The position numbers and the translations under genes are program-made. The notes under the pieces were generated by a model. That model did not search any database and had not been told where the DNA came from. It worked only from the letters and a program-made list of their open reading frames with translations. Positions 7,572 to 15,760 of a stretch of DNA of 64,000 nucleotides are shown piece after piece. The stretch is from Nocardioides dongkuii (GTDB lineage: Bacteria; Actinomycetota; Actinomycetes; Propionibacteriales; Nocardioidaceae). Location: the NCBI RefSeq assembly GCF_014127485.1, contig NZ_CP059903.1, positions 3,594,001 through 3,658,000 on the forward strand. Reading direction: 5' to 3'. The first letter of the stretch is position 1; every line of letters begins with the position of its first letter.

Positions 7572-7838
7572 TCAGCGGGGGCGCGGCTTGCGGCGGCGCA
7601 GGCCGGCGGCGATCAGCCGGGCGACCAGCTCGCGGGAGCTGACCGGCCGCGCGCCGGCGGCCAGCACGTCGTCGTACCACTCGGCGGGCACGTCGTAGTG
7701 GTCGCGGTCGAAGCCGCGCTCGGGGATGCCGAGGGTGCGGGCGAAGGCGTGCAGCTCGTCGTAGGACGCGTCGCTGGCGAGGTGCGACCAGAGCCGGCCG
7801 TGCCCGGCGGCGTTGGGCGGGTCGATGAGGATCGTCAC
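7572..7838 (-). CDS. DUF4031 domain protein
   Basis: An 88-residue protein of the DUF4031 family, beginning VTILIDPPNAAGHGRLWSHL and containing YDELHAFARTLGIPERGFDR and HYDVPAEWYDDVLAAGARPV. The start is a GTG that overlaps the stop of cutC by four bases (GTGA), so it is translated from the cutC transcript. No enzymatic function is known for the family. The Arg/Lys-rich C-terminus (RRRKPRPR) is basic. Confidence 0.82.
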   Translation of the reverse strand: MTILIDPPNAAGHGRLWSHLASDASYDELHAFARTLGIPERGFDRDHYDVPAEWYDDVLAAGARPVSSRELVARLIAAGLRRRKPRPR

Positions 7839-8557
7839 CGGTCGCCCTGCAGCCGGGCCGACGAGTCGTCGAGGAGCCGCCGCCACGAGCGGACGTGGCC
7901 GGCCTCGACATAGGAGCGGTACGACGCCCCGGGCCGCGCCTGCACGCCGAGGTGGACCTGGCGCACGCCCGCACGCAGCAGCCACGGCACGTGCTCGGCG
8001 AGCAGCCCGCCGCCGGGCAGCAGCAGGCGGGCGACCGCGGGGTCGGCCGTGGCGTGCGCGAGCAGGTCGTCGTACCCGACCTCGATGCCGCGCGGCGAGC
8101 CCGCCGAGCGCACGCCGACCAGGCCGGGCAGGTCGAGCACCCGACGCCAGGACCGGGCCGGGTCGAGGGCGTGGTCGAAGGCGCCGTGGAAGGTCCAGGG
8201 CACGCCCGGCAGCCGCTCCGCGAGGTGGCGGCAGACCTGGGTGTCGATCTCGAGGTCGCTGTCGAGGAAGCCCCACGAGAGCCCCGCGGCGCCGACGGCG
8301 AGGTAGGTCTCGGCGAGCCCGACCAACCGGGCCAGCTCGCCTCCGGTGGTCGTCCACCCGTCGCTGAGCCGGAGCAGCACGAAGACCGGGACGTCGCTCT
8401 CCCGGCAGACCGCCGAGACCAGCGCGGGCTCCGGCGAGGTCGACGTGGCCGGGCCGGGCACGCCCGCGACCAGGTGCAGCCGGTCGGCCCCGCCCTCCAG
8501 GGCGCCCGGGACGTCGCGCTGCTGCAGCGTCGTCACCTCGAGGAGCACCTCGCCCAT
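7835..8557 (-). CDS. cutC: CutC family protein (copper homeostasis name)
   Basis: A 240-residue TIM-barrel-like protein. The start VLLEVTTLQQRDVPGALEGG and the blocks GADRLHLV and FHGAFDHALDPARSW are those of CutC. The family was named from an E. coli copper-tolerance phenotype whose mechanism has been questioned, so the copper role should be taken with care. It heads a two-gene operon with the DUF4031 gene, coupled by GTGA. The ATG at 8557 is followed at once by the conserved N-terminus, supporting the start. Confidence 0.87.
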   Translation of the reverse strand: MGEVLLEVTTLQQRDVPGALEGGADRLHLVAGVPGPATSTSPEPALVSAVCRESDVPVFVLLRLSDGWTTTGGELARLVGLAETYLAVGAAGLSWGFLDSDLEIDTQVCRHLAERLPGVPWTFHGAFDHALDPARSWRRVLDLPGLVGVRSAGSPRGIEVGYDDLLAHATADPAVARLLLPGGGLLAEHVPWLLRAGVRQVHLGVQARPGASYRSYVEAGHVRSWRRLLDDSSARLQGDR

Positions 8558-8582
8558 GGGGAGAGGCTAAGGGAGAGCCGGC

Positions 8583-8849
8583 TCAGCCGTGGCCGGTTGC
8601 GGCGCGGCGGACGTCGCCCGCGACGTGGACGATGGCCCGCTGCACCAGGCGCACCCCCTCGGGCCCCGCCGCCGCCGGGTCGCGCCAGAGGCCGTCGGGG
8701 TCGCGGGGCGCGTCCTCGCCCGCGACCGCGACCAGCGCGGCCCGGACGGCCGGGTCGACCGGCGCCGCGCGGGTGGCCGCCGCGGCCCGCTCGGTGACGG
8801 CCTCGACCCGCTCGAGGAGCGCGTCGAGCCGGGCGCCGGTGGCGCTCAC
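8583..8849 (-). CDS. Small hypothetical protein, third gene of the WXG-like operon
   Basis: An 88-residue helical, Ala/Arg-rich protein beginning with a GTG that overlaps the stop of the upstream gene (GTGA). Its central part (LDALLERVEAVTERAAAATR) looks like one long amphipathic helix. No signal peptide and no recognised family. The position, last in a coupled trio with two WXG100-like helical proteins, suggests a partner, chaperone or small effector function; this is inference. Confidence 0.6.
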   Translation of the reverse strand: MSATGARLDALLERVEAVTERAAAATRAAPVDPAVRAALVAVAGEDAPRDPDGLWRDPAAAGPEGVRLVQRAIVHVAGDVRRAATGHG

Positions 8850-9589
8850 GGCCGCAGCAGCGCGGGCAGCTCGGCGAAGAGCTCGAGCCGCTCCCGCTGC
8901 TCGCCCACCCAGTCGCTCACCGTCGCGTGCAGCTCGCGGAGCGTGTCGACCAGCTCCAGCACCCGGCGTACGTCGTCGATAATGTCGGTGATCGCGTCGA
9001 GCCCCTGGGTCAGCACCTCGAGCGCGAAGACCCCCCACCCGACGGGCCCGCCGACCTTGCTCAGGATCCGCCGGGCCAGCCGGACCAGGGTCTTGCCGAG
9101 CTCGACGACCAGCTTCTCGACCCGGATGCCGACGGCCTCGGACACCCGGGCCACCTCGTCGAGGACGACGGACCCCCGGGCGACGACCTCGCCGGCGCCG
9201 CGCGCCGCCAGGCCGAGCGCCCCGAGGCGCAGGAGGTACGCCGCGGCGGCGCGGCCGCCCCAGTCGGGCTCGGTGGCGAGCCCGAGCCGCAGCACGTTGT
9301 CGCTCCAGGTGCCGAGCGCGTCACGGACGTCGTGGCAGGCCGCGGCGTTCTGCCGGATCGCCGGGTAGTCGCCGGTGAGCGGCAGGATCAGCAGCTCCTC
9401 GAGGCTGCCCTCGGGCAGCCGGCGCAGCCCGGCGCCGGCCTCGTTGACGGCGTCGATGCCGCGGTTGACGACGTCGCGCATCGTGGAGAACGCGTCGTCC
9501 CAGGCGGTGAACGTCGCGTCGTGCCGGAGCTGGGCGTCGCCCCGCCCGGGCTCCTCGAGCCGGATCTCGGCCAGGACCGGGACGCCCAT
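8846..9589 (-). CDS. Long helical protein with a WGG turn, WXG100/LXG-like
   Basis: A 247-residue protein that is almost entirely predicted helix. The middle contains EPDWGGRAAAAYLLRLGALG, a helix-W-G-G-helix turn like that of WXG100 proteins. A long hydrophobic/amphipathic stretch follows at about residues 120-205, then a helical C-terminus (ELVDTLRELHATVSDWVGEQ). ATG at 9589 is used because it lies one base after the stop of the upstream gene. It is coupled to the downstream gene by GTGA. I infer a type VII secretion-like substrate, but no EccC, EccD or MycP gene is in the window. Confidence 0.6.
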   Translation of the reverse strand: MGVPVLAEIRLEEPGRGDAQLRHDATFTAWDDAFSTMRDVVNRGIDAVNEAGAGLRRLPEGSLEELLILPLTGDYPAIRQNAAACHDVRDALGTWSDNVLRLGLATEPDWGGRAAAAYLLRLGALGLAARGAGEVVARGSVVLDEVARVSEAVGIRVEKLVVELGKTLVRLARRILSKVGGPVGWGVFALEVLTQGLDAITDIIDDVRRVLELVDTLRELHATVSDWVGEQRERLELFAELPALLRP

Positions 9590-9590
9590 C

Positions 9591-9947
9591 TCAGCCCACC
9601 GCCCGGGTGGCCCCGGTGAGCGCCGCCGAGGCGCCCGCGGCGGCCCCGTCGGAGGACGCGAGCGCCCGCTCGGCGAGGACCACGCCCGCACGCACCTCGG
9701 CCCACTGCTCGGCGAGCTCGCGGCCCGCGCTCTCGAAGGCCCAGGCGACCAGGTCCATCGCCTCGGCGAGCGGCCGGAGCAGGCAGACCGGGCTCGGCTC
9801 GAAGCCCCGCCGGCTGGCCACCCAGGTCGTCGCGTGCCGCACCACCTGGTCGGCCTGCGCCCCCACCTCGTCCATCACCCCCGGCAGCCGCCGCAGGTCG
9901 TCCCACCGCTCCACCCACACCTCTGCACCGACCGCTGCACCGCTCAT
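9591..9947 (-). CDS. WXG100-like small helical protein
   Basis: A 118-residue protein with no signal peptide. It begins MSGAAVGAEVWVERWDDLRR and continues in helices separated by a short turn around RRGFEPSPVCLLRPL, similar in size and layout to ESX-type substrates such as EspC/DUF2580-like proteins. The ATG at 9947 is preceded by GGGAGGTCGTCG, a good ribosome-binding site. It is first in a three-gene operon whose second gene starts one base after its stop. The secretion role is inferred from architecture only. Confidence 0.62.
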   Translation of the reverse strand: MSGAAVGAEVWVERWDDLRRLPGVMDEVGAQADQVVRHATTWVASRRGFEPSPVCLLRPLAEAMDLVAWAFESAGRELAEQWAEVRAGVVLAERALASSDGAAAGASAALTGATRAVG

Positions 9948-10040
9948 CGACGACCTCCCGAGACCGCGGCCACCCCCTGCGGCCGGTGCCCGACGCGTGC
10001 CCGGCGGAGCCTTCTCTTGAAACACCCGCACAATGGGACT

Positions 10041-10379
10041 GTGGACAACGTGCTGCTGCTCAACGCCAGAGCTCGGGTCCTGGCCGACCTCCAGTCCCGC
10101 GGGGCCGCGACCCCCGCCGCGGTCAGCGCGCTCGAGGACGCCGTCTCGGCCCGCAAGTGGTGGGCCGAGCAGTGGCCCGAGGGCGAGGTGTACGTCGCGG
10201 GCCTGGTCGCCCAGGACGTCCAGGACGCGCTGCTGGAGATCGAGTGCCGCTGGCCGCTCTGCCTGACCTGCGAGGGCGAGCCCCACGCGCTCTACATCCA
10301 GCCGGACCTGGGCGGTCCCGACCCGGTCTGGGTCTGCGAGGAGACCGGCGAGCCGGTGGCCGCGCTGGGGATGCTGTAG
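10041..10379 (+). CDS. Conserved small protein of unknown function
   Basis: A 112-residue cytoplasmic protein, VDNVLLLNARARVLADLQSR at the start and ending in PVWVCEETGEPVAALGML. It has three Cys in the second half (IECRWPLCLTC, WVCEE), which could bind metal, but no known zinc motif is complete. Start is a GTG with CACAAT six bases upstream, which looks like a leaderless -10 element. It is convergent with the GntR gene, with stops two bases apart. I do not recognise the family. Confidence 0.7.
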   Translation: MDNVLLLNARARVLADLQSRGAATPAAVSALEDAVSARKWWAEQWPEGEVYVAGLVAQDVQDALLEIECRWPLCLTCEGEPHALYIQPDLGGPDPVWVCEETGEPVAALGML

Positions 10380-10381
10380 CC

Positions 10382-11089
10382 CTAGCCGTCCTGGCCGAGC
10401 TGCACCCAGAGGGTGAACCGGTCGGCGCGGTAGACGGTGCGGGAGACCTCGACGACCTTCTCGCCGGCGATCGCGCGGCGGGAGTGGCGCAGCACGGCGG
10501 TGCCGGGCTCGATCTCGAGCAGCGTGCACTCGTCCGGCGTGGCCATGTCGGCGTTGATGGAGTCCTCCGCCCACGAGGGACGCAGGCCGCGCGCGTCGAG
10601 CGCGTCGTACAGGCTGGTGGGCATGCCGCTCTGCAGGAAGCCGGGCAGCAGCACCTCGTTGAGGTAGGCGTCCTCGAGGCACATCGGGGTGCCGTCGGCG
10701 CGGCGCAGCCGGCGCCAGTGGATGACGGCGTCGCCCTCGGTGAGGCTCAGCGCCCGGGCCACGCCCGGACCGGCCTGCTCGCGGCGGGCGAGCAGCGTCT
10801 GGGACTCCGCGAGCAGGTTGCGGCGCGCCATCTCCTCGGTGAAGCTCGTGATCCGGCTGGCGGTACGGCGCGGTCGCGCGACGAAGGTGCCGCGGCCGGG
10901 GATCCGCTCGAGCAGCCCCTCGACGACCAGGGCGTCCATGGCCTGCCGGACCGTCATCCGGGCGACCCCGAAGCGGTGGACCAGCTCGCGCTCGGAGGGG
11001 GCCGGCGCCCCGGGCAGGCTGCCCGTGACCAGGGAGCGGACGTACTCGCGCACCTGCACGTGCTTGAGTGCGCGTCCGTCCGGCACCAT
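10382..11089 (-). CDS. GntR/HutC family transcription regulator
   Basis: A 235-residue regulator. The winged helix (about residues 8-72; APSERELVHRFGVARMTVRQ, then GLLERIPGRGTFVA) is followed by a UTRA effector domain (about 80-230; SLTEGDAVIHWRRLRRADGT). HutC/DasR-type proteins sense sugar phosphates, amino acids or similar. ATG at 11089 is chosen over 11128 because GGAGGAAG lies directly before it. A GACTAGAC half-match to the HutC operator GTnTAnAC is in its leader. The target genes are not obvious: the neighbouring ABC genes read the same way but end just upstream. Confidence 0.9.
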   Translation of the reverse strand: MVPDGRALKHVQVREYVRSLVTGSLPGAPAPSERELVHRFGVARMTVRQAMDALVVEGLLERIPGRGTFVARPRRTASRITSFTEEMARRNLLAESQTLLARREQAGPGVARALSLTEGDAVIHWRRLRRADGTPMCLEDAYLNEVLLPGFLQSGMPTSLYDALDARGLRPSWAEDSINADMATPDECTLLEIEPGTAVLRHSRRAIAGEKVVEVSRTVYRADRFTLWVQLGQDG

Positions 11090-11118
11090 GACTTCCTCCA
11101 CGTCAAGGAGCGTAGATG

Positions 11119-11126
11119 GACTAGAC
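11119..11126. promoter_or_regulatory. Possible GntR/HutC operator
   Basis: GACTAGAC differs by one base from the HutC-type consensus GTnTAnAC and lies 30 bp before the GntR start codon. It may serve autoregulation. The short length makes this tentative. Confidence 0.3.
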
Positions 11127-11183
11127 ACCTGGTGACAGGGAAATCACAGAACTTGCGTTTTTCCAGAGGTGGGGGCCCGCCCG

Positions 11184-13727
11184 TCACTCCGTCGCGATGG
11201 CGCGGAGCACGTCGAGCCGGGCCGCGCGGCGGGCGGGCAGCACGGCGGCGAGCACCCCGACGGCCACCGACAGGACCAGGAAGACGGCGAGCTGGCCGAC
11301 CGGCACGCTGATCACCTCCAGGCCCTCGTCGCGCACGGCCCGCATCAGCACCACGCCGAAGACCACGCCCAGCACGACTCCGAGGACCGCCCCGAGCACG
11401 GCGATGACCACCGACTCCAGGGTGATCATCCAGCGCAGCTGCCGACGGGAGAGCCCGACGGCGCGCAGCAGGCCCACCTCGCGGGTCCGCTCGATCACCG
11501 AGAGCGCGAGGGTGTTGACGATGCCGAGCACCGCGATCAGCAGCGCCAGCGCGAGCAGCGCGAAGATCAGCAGCACGAACTGGTCGATCGGCTCGCGCTG
11601 CTCCTCGGCGAACTCGCGCTGGTCCTTGACCGTGACGATCGGCAGGTCGGCGATCGCCGCCTCGAGCCGCTCGCCCACCCCGGCCGAGGACTCGTCGACG
11701 TCGATGATCAGCGCGTTGTCCTTGTCCTGCGCGCCGGTGGCCAGCAGCGTGTCGACGGTCGTGAGGATCGGGAAGAACACCACCGGGTTGTCCTCGTAGA
11801 CGCCGACGACCTCCCACTCCTCGGGGCCGGTCGGCATCTCGATCGCCAGCCGGTCGCCGACCGCGAGGCCCTCGTCCTCGGCGTACGACTCCTGGACCAG
11901 CACGGTGCCGTCGCGCAGGTCCTCGACCGCGCCGTCGACGGCGGAGAGCTCCAGGAACGCGGCGCCCTCGGGGTCGGTGCCGGTGACGCCCTGCGGCTCG
12001 CCGTCCACCATGCCGCCGGTGAGCCGCTGCCGGACCACCTGGTCCACGCCCTCGACCGCGGCCATCCGGTCGGCGATCGCCGGCGAGAACGAGCCGGCGA
12101 CGACGTTGCTCACGACGTAGTCGCCGACGAAGTTCTCCTCCACCGACCGGTCCACCGACGCCTTCGCCGAGTCGCCGACGATCGCCATCGTGCAGGCCAG
12201 GGTCAGGCCGATCATCAGCGCCGACGCGGTCGCGGTGGTACGCCGGGGGTTGCGCAGCGCGTTCTGCCCGGCGAGGTTGCCGACGGTGCCGAACAGCCGC
12301 GCGTACACCGCCCGCGCCAGGGCCAGGAACGGCCGGCTGATCACCGGGCTCGCAGCGGCGACGCCGAGCAGGACGGCGAGCACCCCGGCCCCGACGAACC
12401 AGCCTCCGCGCGGCACCTCGACGACGCCGCCGAGGCCCAGGACCAGCGCCACGGCCCCGGCGACCACGAGCACGACGCCCGCCTGCAGCCGCCGGTGGAT
12501 GGAGGACTCCGGCAGCACCACGTCGTCGCGCAGCGCCTGCACCGGGGCGATCCGGGTGGTGCGCAGCGCGGGCAGCAGCGCGGCGGCCATGGTGACCAGC
12601 ACGCCGATCAGGTACGCCGCCAGGACGGTGCGCGGCTCGAAGACCAGCGGCTGCCCGGACAGGTCGAGCCCGATCCGCCCGAAGACCACGCGCAGCGCGA
12701 CGGCCAGCAGCACGCCGAGCCCCAGGCCGAGGGTCGAGCCGAGCAGGCCGAGCACCAGCGCCTCGAGCTGCACCGAGCCGACGACCTGGCGCTGCGAGGC
12801 CCCCAGCGCCCGGAGCAGGGCGAGCTCGCGGCTGCGCTGGGCCACCAGGATCGAGAAGGTGTTGACGATGAGGAACGCGCCGACCACCAGCGAGATCCCG
12901 GCGAAGATCAGCAGGAACGTGGTGAGGAACGAGATCGCCTCCAGCAGGTCGGAGGCGGCCTCGTCGGCGGCGTCGTCGCCGGTCACCGCCTCGAACCCGT
13001 CGGGCAGCCGGTCGGCCACCCGGTCGCGCAGCTCCTCCTGCGAGACGCCGTCCTCGGCGGTGACCCACACGTCGTGGTAGACGTCCTCGCCCTCGAGAAA
13101 GAGGTCCTGCGCGGTGGCGGTGTCGAACGACGCGAGGGTCGCGCCGTTCAGCGAGCCGCCGGAGGGGAAGTCGGCGATGCCGACCAGGGTGGGGTCCAGC
13201 TCCACCCGGCTGCCGGCCGTGTTCAGCCGGACCCGGTCGCCCACGGCGTACCCGGCCTGCTCGGCGGTGGCCGCGTCGAGCACGACCTCGTCGGCCCCGG
13301 CGGGCTCGCGGCCCTCGGTGATGACCATGCCCTCGAGCCCGTGACCGGCGGGCGCGTCGGTCCAGTTGCCGCCCAGGGACGGCGGGCCGAACCCGCCGAC
13401 CACCTTGCCGTCCCCGTCGATCACCACGACGTTCTGCGCCTCGACGTTGCCGTCGGCCCGGGCGGCGCCCTCGACGTCCGCCAACCGGTCCACCAGGTCG
13501 GCGGGGACCGTGAGCGTGGAGACGTCCCCCATCGACGTGGCCGCGCCCTCGGGCTGGACGACGACGTCGCCGACGGTGGAGGCGAACAGCGCGGTGAAGC
13601 TGCGGTTCAGGGTGTCGGAGAAGACCAGGGTGCCGGCGACGAACGCGACGCCCAGGACGATCGCGAAGGTGCTCATCAGCAGGCGCACCTTGCGCCCCAG
13701 CAGGCTCTTGAGGGCGGCGCGGAGCAC
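11184..13727 (-). CDS. ABC transporter permease, FtsX/MacB type
   Basis: An 847-residue permease with two FtsX-type modules. The N-terminal anchor (VRLLMSTFAIVLGVAFVAGT) is followed by a large extracellular MacB-like domain (about residues 45-255), three membrane helices near 265-400, a second anchor and extracellular domain (about 480-720), and three C-terminal helices. This is the MacB/LolC-like mechanotransmission class, which works on lipids, lipoproteins or exported peptides rather than on small solutes. The start is GTG, 13 bp after the ATPase stop. The two form a complete exporter. The substrate is unknown. Confidence 0.9.
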   Translation of the reverse strand: MLRAALKSLLGRKVRLLMSTFAIVLGVAFVAGTLVFSDTLNRSFTALFASTVGDVVVQPEGAATSMGDVSTLTVPADLVDRLADVEGAARADGNVEAQNVVVIDGDGKVVGGFGPPSLGGNWTDAPAGHGLEGMVITEGREPAGADEVVLDAATAEQAGYAVGDRVRLNTAGSRVELDPTLVGIADFPSGGSLNGATLASFDTATAQDLFLEGEDVYHDVWVTAEDGVSQEELRDRVADRLPDGFEAVTGDDAADEAASDLLEAISFLTTFLLIFAGISLVVGAFLIVNTFSILVAQRSRELALLRALGASQRQVVGSVQLEALVLGLLGSTLGLGLGVLLAVALRVVFGRIGLDLSGQPLVFEPRTVLAAYLIGVLVTMAAALLPALRTTRIAPVQALRDDVVLPESSIHRRLQAGVVLVVAGAVALVLGLGGVVEVPRGGWFVGAGVLAVLLGVAAASPVISRPFLALARAVYARLFGTVGNLAGQNALRNPRRTTATASALMIGLTLACTMAIVGDSAKASVDRSVEENFVGDYVVSNVVAGSFSPAIADRMAAVEGVDQVVRQRLTGGMVDGEPQGVTGTDPEGAAFLELSAVDGAVEDLRDGTVLVQESYAEDEGLAVGDRLAIEMPTGPEEWEVVGVYEDNPVVFFPILTTVDTLLATGAQDKDNALIIDVDESSAGVGERLEAAIADLPIVTVKDQREFAEEQREPIDQFVLLIFALLALALLIAVLGIVNTLALSVIERTREVGLLRAVGLSRRQLRWMITLESVVIAVLGAVLGVVLGVVFGVVLMRAVRDEGLEVISVPVGQLAVFLVLSVAVGVLAAVLPARRAARLDVLRAIATE

Positions 13728-13740
13728 TAGACCCCGCCCC

Positions 13741-14499
13741 TCACGCGTCGCTCATCCGGCTCATCACCTCGAGCACCTGCTCGCGGGTCGGGCGGCGCAG
13801 CTCGTCGACGAGGCGGCCGTCGGCGAGGAACACGACCCGGTCGGTGTACGACGCCGCGACCGGGTCGTGGGTCACCATCACGATCGTCTGGCCGGCATCG
13901 GCGCTGCGGCGCAGCAGGCCGAGCACCTCGGCCCCGGAGCGGGAGTCGAGGTTCCCCGTGGGCTCGTCGGCGAAGACGATCCGGGGCCGGCCCACCAGCG
14001 CCCGGGCCACCGCGACCCGCTGCTGCTGACCGCCCGAGAGCTCCTGCGGCGTGTGGCGCAGCCGGTCGCCGATGCCGACGTCGGCGACCACGGAGTCGAA
14101 CCAGTCCCGGTCGGGACGGCGACCCGCGATCGCGAGCGGCAGCAGGATGTTCTCCTCGGCGGTGAGGGTCGGGACCAGGTTGAAGGACTGGAACACGAAG
14201 CCGACCTCGTCGCGCCGCAGGCGGGTCAGCGCCTTGTCGTCGAGCCGGGTGAGCTCCTCCTCGCCGACGAACACCTCCCCGGAGTCGGCGGTGTCCAGCG
14301 CCGCCAGGCAGTGCATCAGGGTGGACTTGCCCGACCCGCTCGGCCCCATCACCGCGGTGAACTCGCCCGCGAGCACGTCGAGGGTCACCCCGTCGAGCGC
14401 GCGCACCTGCGCCGGGCCGGTGCCGTAGGTCTTGACCAGGCCGCGCACCCGGCACGCGACCGTGCCGGTGCTGGTGCCGGCGGTGGGCGTCTCGCTCAT
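13741..14499 (-). CDS. ABC transporter ATP-binding protein, LolD/MacB type
   Basis: A 252-residue ATPase with Walker A GPSGSGKST (residues 52-60), the Q-loop FVFQSFNLVPTLTAEEN, the signature LSGGQQQR, Walker B RIVFADEPTGNLDS and the H-loop VTHD. The DEPTGNLDS form is typical of the LolD/MacB/FtsE subfamily, matching the FtsX-type permease that follows 13 bp later. The ATG at 14499 starts MSETPTAGTSTG; a longer frame to 14649 is rejected because it overlaps the divergent promoter of the SRPBCC gene and has low coding character. Confidence 0.92.
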   Translation of the reverse strand: MSETPTAGTSTGTVACRVRGLVKTYGTGPAQVRALDGVTLDVLAGEFTAVMGPSGSGKSTLMHCLAALDTADSGEVFVGEEELTRLDDKALTRLRRDEVGFVFQSFNLVPTLTAEENILLPLAIAGRRPDRDWFDSVVADVGIGDRLRHTPQELSGGQQQRVAVARALVGRPRIVFADEPTGNLDSRSGAEVLGLLRRSADAGQTIVMVTHDPVAASYTDRVVFLADGRLVDELRRPTREQVLEVMSRMSDA

Positions 14500-14614
14500 G
14501 CCCCGATGCTCCCGTGCGGGGTGAAACCGGCGCCACCGGAACGTCCCCTGAGCCGACCCCGGGGCCGGACCGCGACACCCCTCGGGGTGTCCGACCTGGG
14601 GCCCGGTCGGGCCG

Positions 14615-14620
14615 TAACGT
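14615..14620 (+). promoter_or_regulatory. Leaderless -10 element for the SRPBCC gene
   Basis: TAACGT, six bases, then the ATG at 14627. Confidence 0.5.
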
Positions 14621-14626
14621 GCGCCC

Positions 14627-15067
14627 ATGCACGCCGAGCGCACCCTCACGGTCCCCCGGCCGCCCGGCGCGGTCTTCGACTACCTCGCCGACTTCACCCG
14701 CACCAACGAGTGGGACCCCGGCACCCTGGAGACCCGGCGTACGTCGGGCGACGGCGGCGTCGGCACGACGTACGCCAACCTCTCGCTGGTCCTCGGGCAG
14801 CGCACCGAGGCGACGTACACGACGGTCGCCCACGACCGGCCCTCGCGGCTCCAGGTCCGCGGCACGGGCGGCGCGGCCACGGTGCTGCTGACCGTCACCA
14901 TCACGCCGGTGGCGGCGGGGAGCGGCAGCCGGGTGCACCTGCGCACCGACATCGCGCTGCGCGGGGTCCGGGGCCTCCTCGCCCCGCTCGTGCTGGGGCG
15001 CCGCCTCCAGCGGGACGCCGACGAGGCGGTGACCCAGCTCGAGCGGGTGCTGATCAACCGCACCTGA
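14627..15067 (+). CDS. SRPBCC family protein (polyketide cyclase-like)
   Basis: A 146-residue single-domain START/Bet v1-like protein. It opens with the family pattern LTVPRPPGAVFDYLADFTRT and NEWDPGTLETRR, and ends in the long C-terminal helix GRRLQRDADEAVTQLERVL. Members bind hydrophobic ligands in a central cavity; no catalytic residue can be named here. It is divergent from the ABC exporter genes and precedes the LexA-controlled alkB homologue by 40 bp. Probably leaderless (TAACGT before the ATG). Confidence 0.85.
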   Translation: MHAERTLTVPRPPGAVFDYLADFTRTNEWDPGTLETRRTSGDGGVGTTYANLSLVLGQRTEATYTTVAHDRPSRLQVRGTGGAATVLLTVTITPVAAGSGSRVHLRTDIALRGVRGLLAPLVLGRRLQRDADEAVTQLERVLINRT

Positions 15068-15078
15068 GCCTGGACGGA

Positions 15079-15094
15079 TCGAACGCGTGTTCGA
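15079..15094. promoter_or_regulatory. LexA (SOS) box
   Basis: TCGAACGCGTGTTCGA, a perfect match to the actinobacterial consensus TCGAAC-N4-GTTCGA, with A and T extending the palindrome on either side. It directly abuts the -10 box TATCCT (15095-15100) of the alkB-like gene, so bound LexA would repress it until DNA damage. Confidence 0.88.
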
Positions 15095-15100
15095 TATCCT
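15095..15100 (+). promoter_or_regulatory. Leaderless -10 element of the alkB-like gene
   Basis: TATCCT, seven bases, then the ATG at 15108. The transcript probably begins at the start codon. The SOS box ends one base upstream. Confidence 0.55.
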
Positions 15101-15107
15101 GGGCGCT

Positions 15108-15721
15108 ATGGACTTCCAGAGCCTGCTCTTCCAGGCGGCCCCCGCCGGGGTCCGCGACTTCTCGGGGCTGGAGCGGATCCCGCTCACCCGGGGCGCCTGG
15201 GTCGACGTGCGCCGCAGCTGGGTGCCGGACGCCGACGACGTCTTCGAGCGGCTGGTCGCCGACGTGCCGTGGCGGGCGGAGCGACGGGAGATGTACGACC
15301 GGGTCGTCGACGTGCCCCGGCTGCTGCACACCTACCTGATCGGCGAGCCGCTCCCCCACCCCGTGCTGGAGGAGGCGCGCGACGCGCTGAGCGAGCACTA
15401 CCTCCCCGAGCTGGGCGAGCCGTTCCGCACGGCGGGCTGCTGCTACTACCGCGACGGGCGCGACAGCGTCGCCTGGCACGGCGACACGATCGGGCGCGGC
15501 AAGCTCGCCGACACCATGGTCGCGATCGTCTCGGTGGGCGACCCGCGCAAGCTGCACCTGCGCCCGCGCACCGGCGGCGAGAGCGTGGTGATCGAGATGG
15601 GCCACGGCGACTGGTCGTGATGGGCGGCTCCTGCCAGCGCACCTGGGAGCACGCCGTACCCAAGGTCGCCTCGGCCGGCCCGCGGATCTCCGTGCAGTTC
15701 CGGCCGCTGAACGTCTTCTGA
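15108..15721 (+). pseudogene. AlkB-like 2-oxoglutarate/Fe(II) dioxygenase, frameshifted
   Basis: AlkB enzymes repair alkylated bases by oxidative demethylation. The first 168 codons are intact and include the iron ligands His124 and Asp126 (VAWHGDTIGR). A single missing base near 15611 then sends the frame to a stop at 15618-15620 (GHGDWS). In the next frame the expected C-terminus follows without a gap: LVVMGGSCQRTWEHAVPKVA and PRISVQFRPLNVF to a stop at 15719-15721. Only that part carries the third iron ligand (His of WEHAVPK) and the 2-oxoglutarate Arg (RISVQFR). The restored product would be 204 residues. It is either a recent pseudogene or a base-calling error. The gene has a perfect LexA box. 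Confidence 0.85.
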
Positions 15722-15760
15722 CCGGGGCGTGCCGGAGGGCGCCCGGGGGCACCGGGAGGC

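Noticed and set aside
10040..10048. TGTGGACAA resembling a DnaA box
   Set aside because: A single near-match overlapping a start codon; no cluster and no origin genes (dnaA, dnaN) nearby.
11169..13730. An 853-codon open frame on the plus strand
   Set aside because: Antisense shadow of the ABC permease; His/Asp/Gln-rich translation with no family.
15600..15625. Programmed frameshift in the alkB-like gene
   Set aside because: No slippery heptamer or downstream structure at the site; a plain one-base deletion explains it better.
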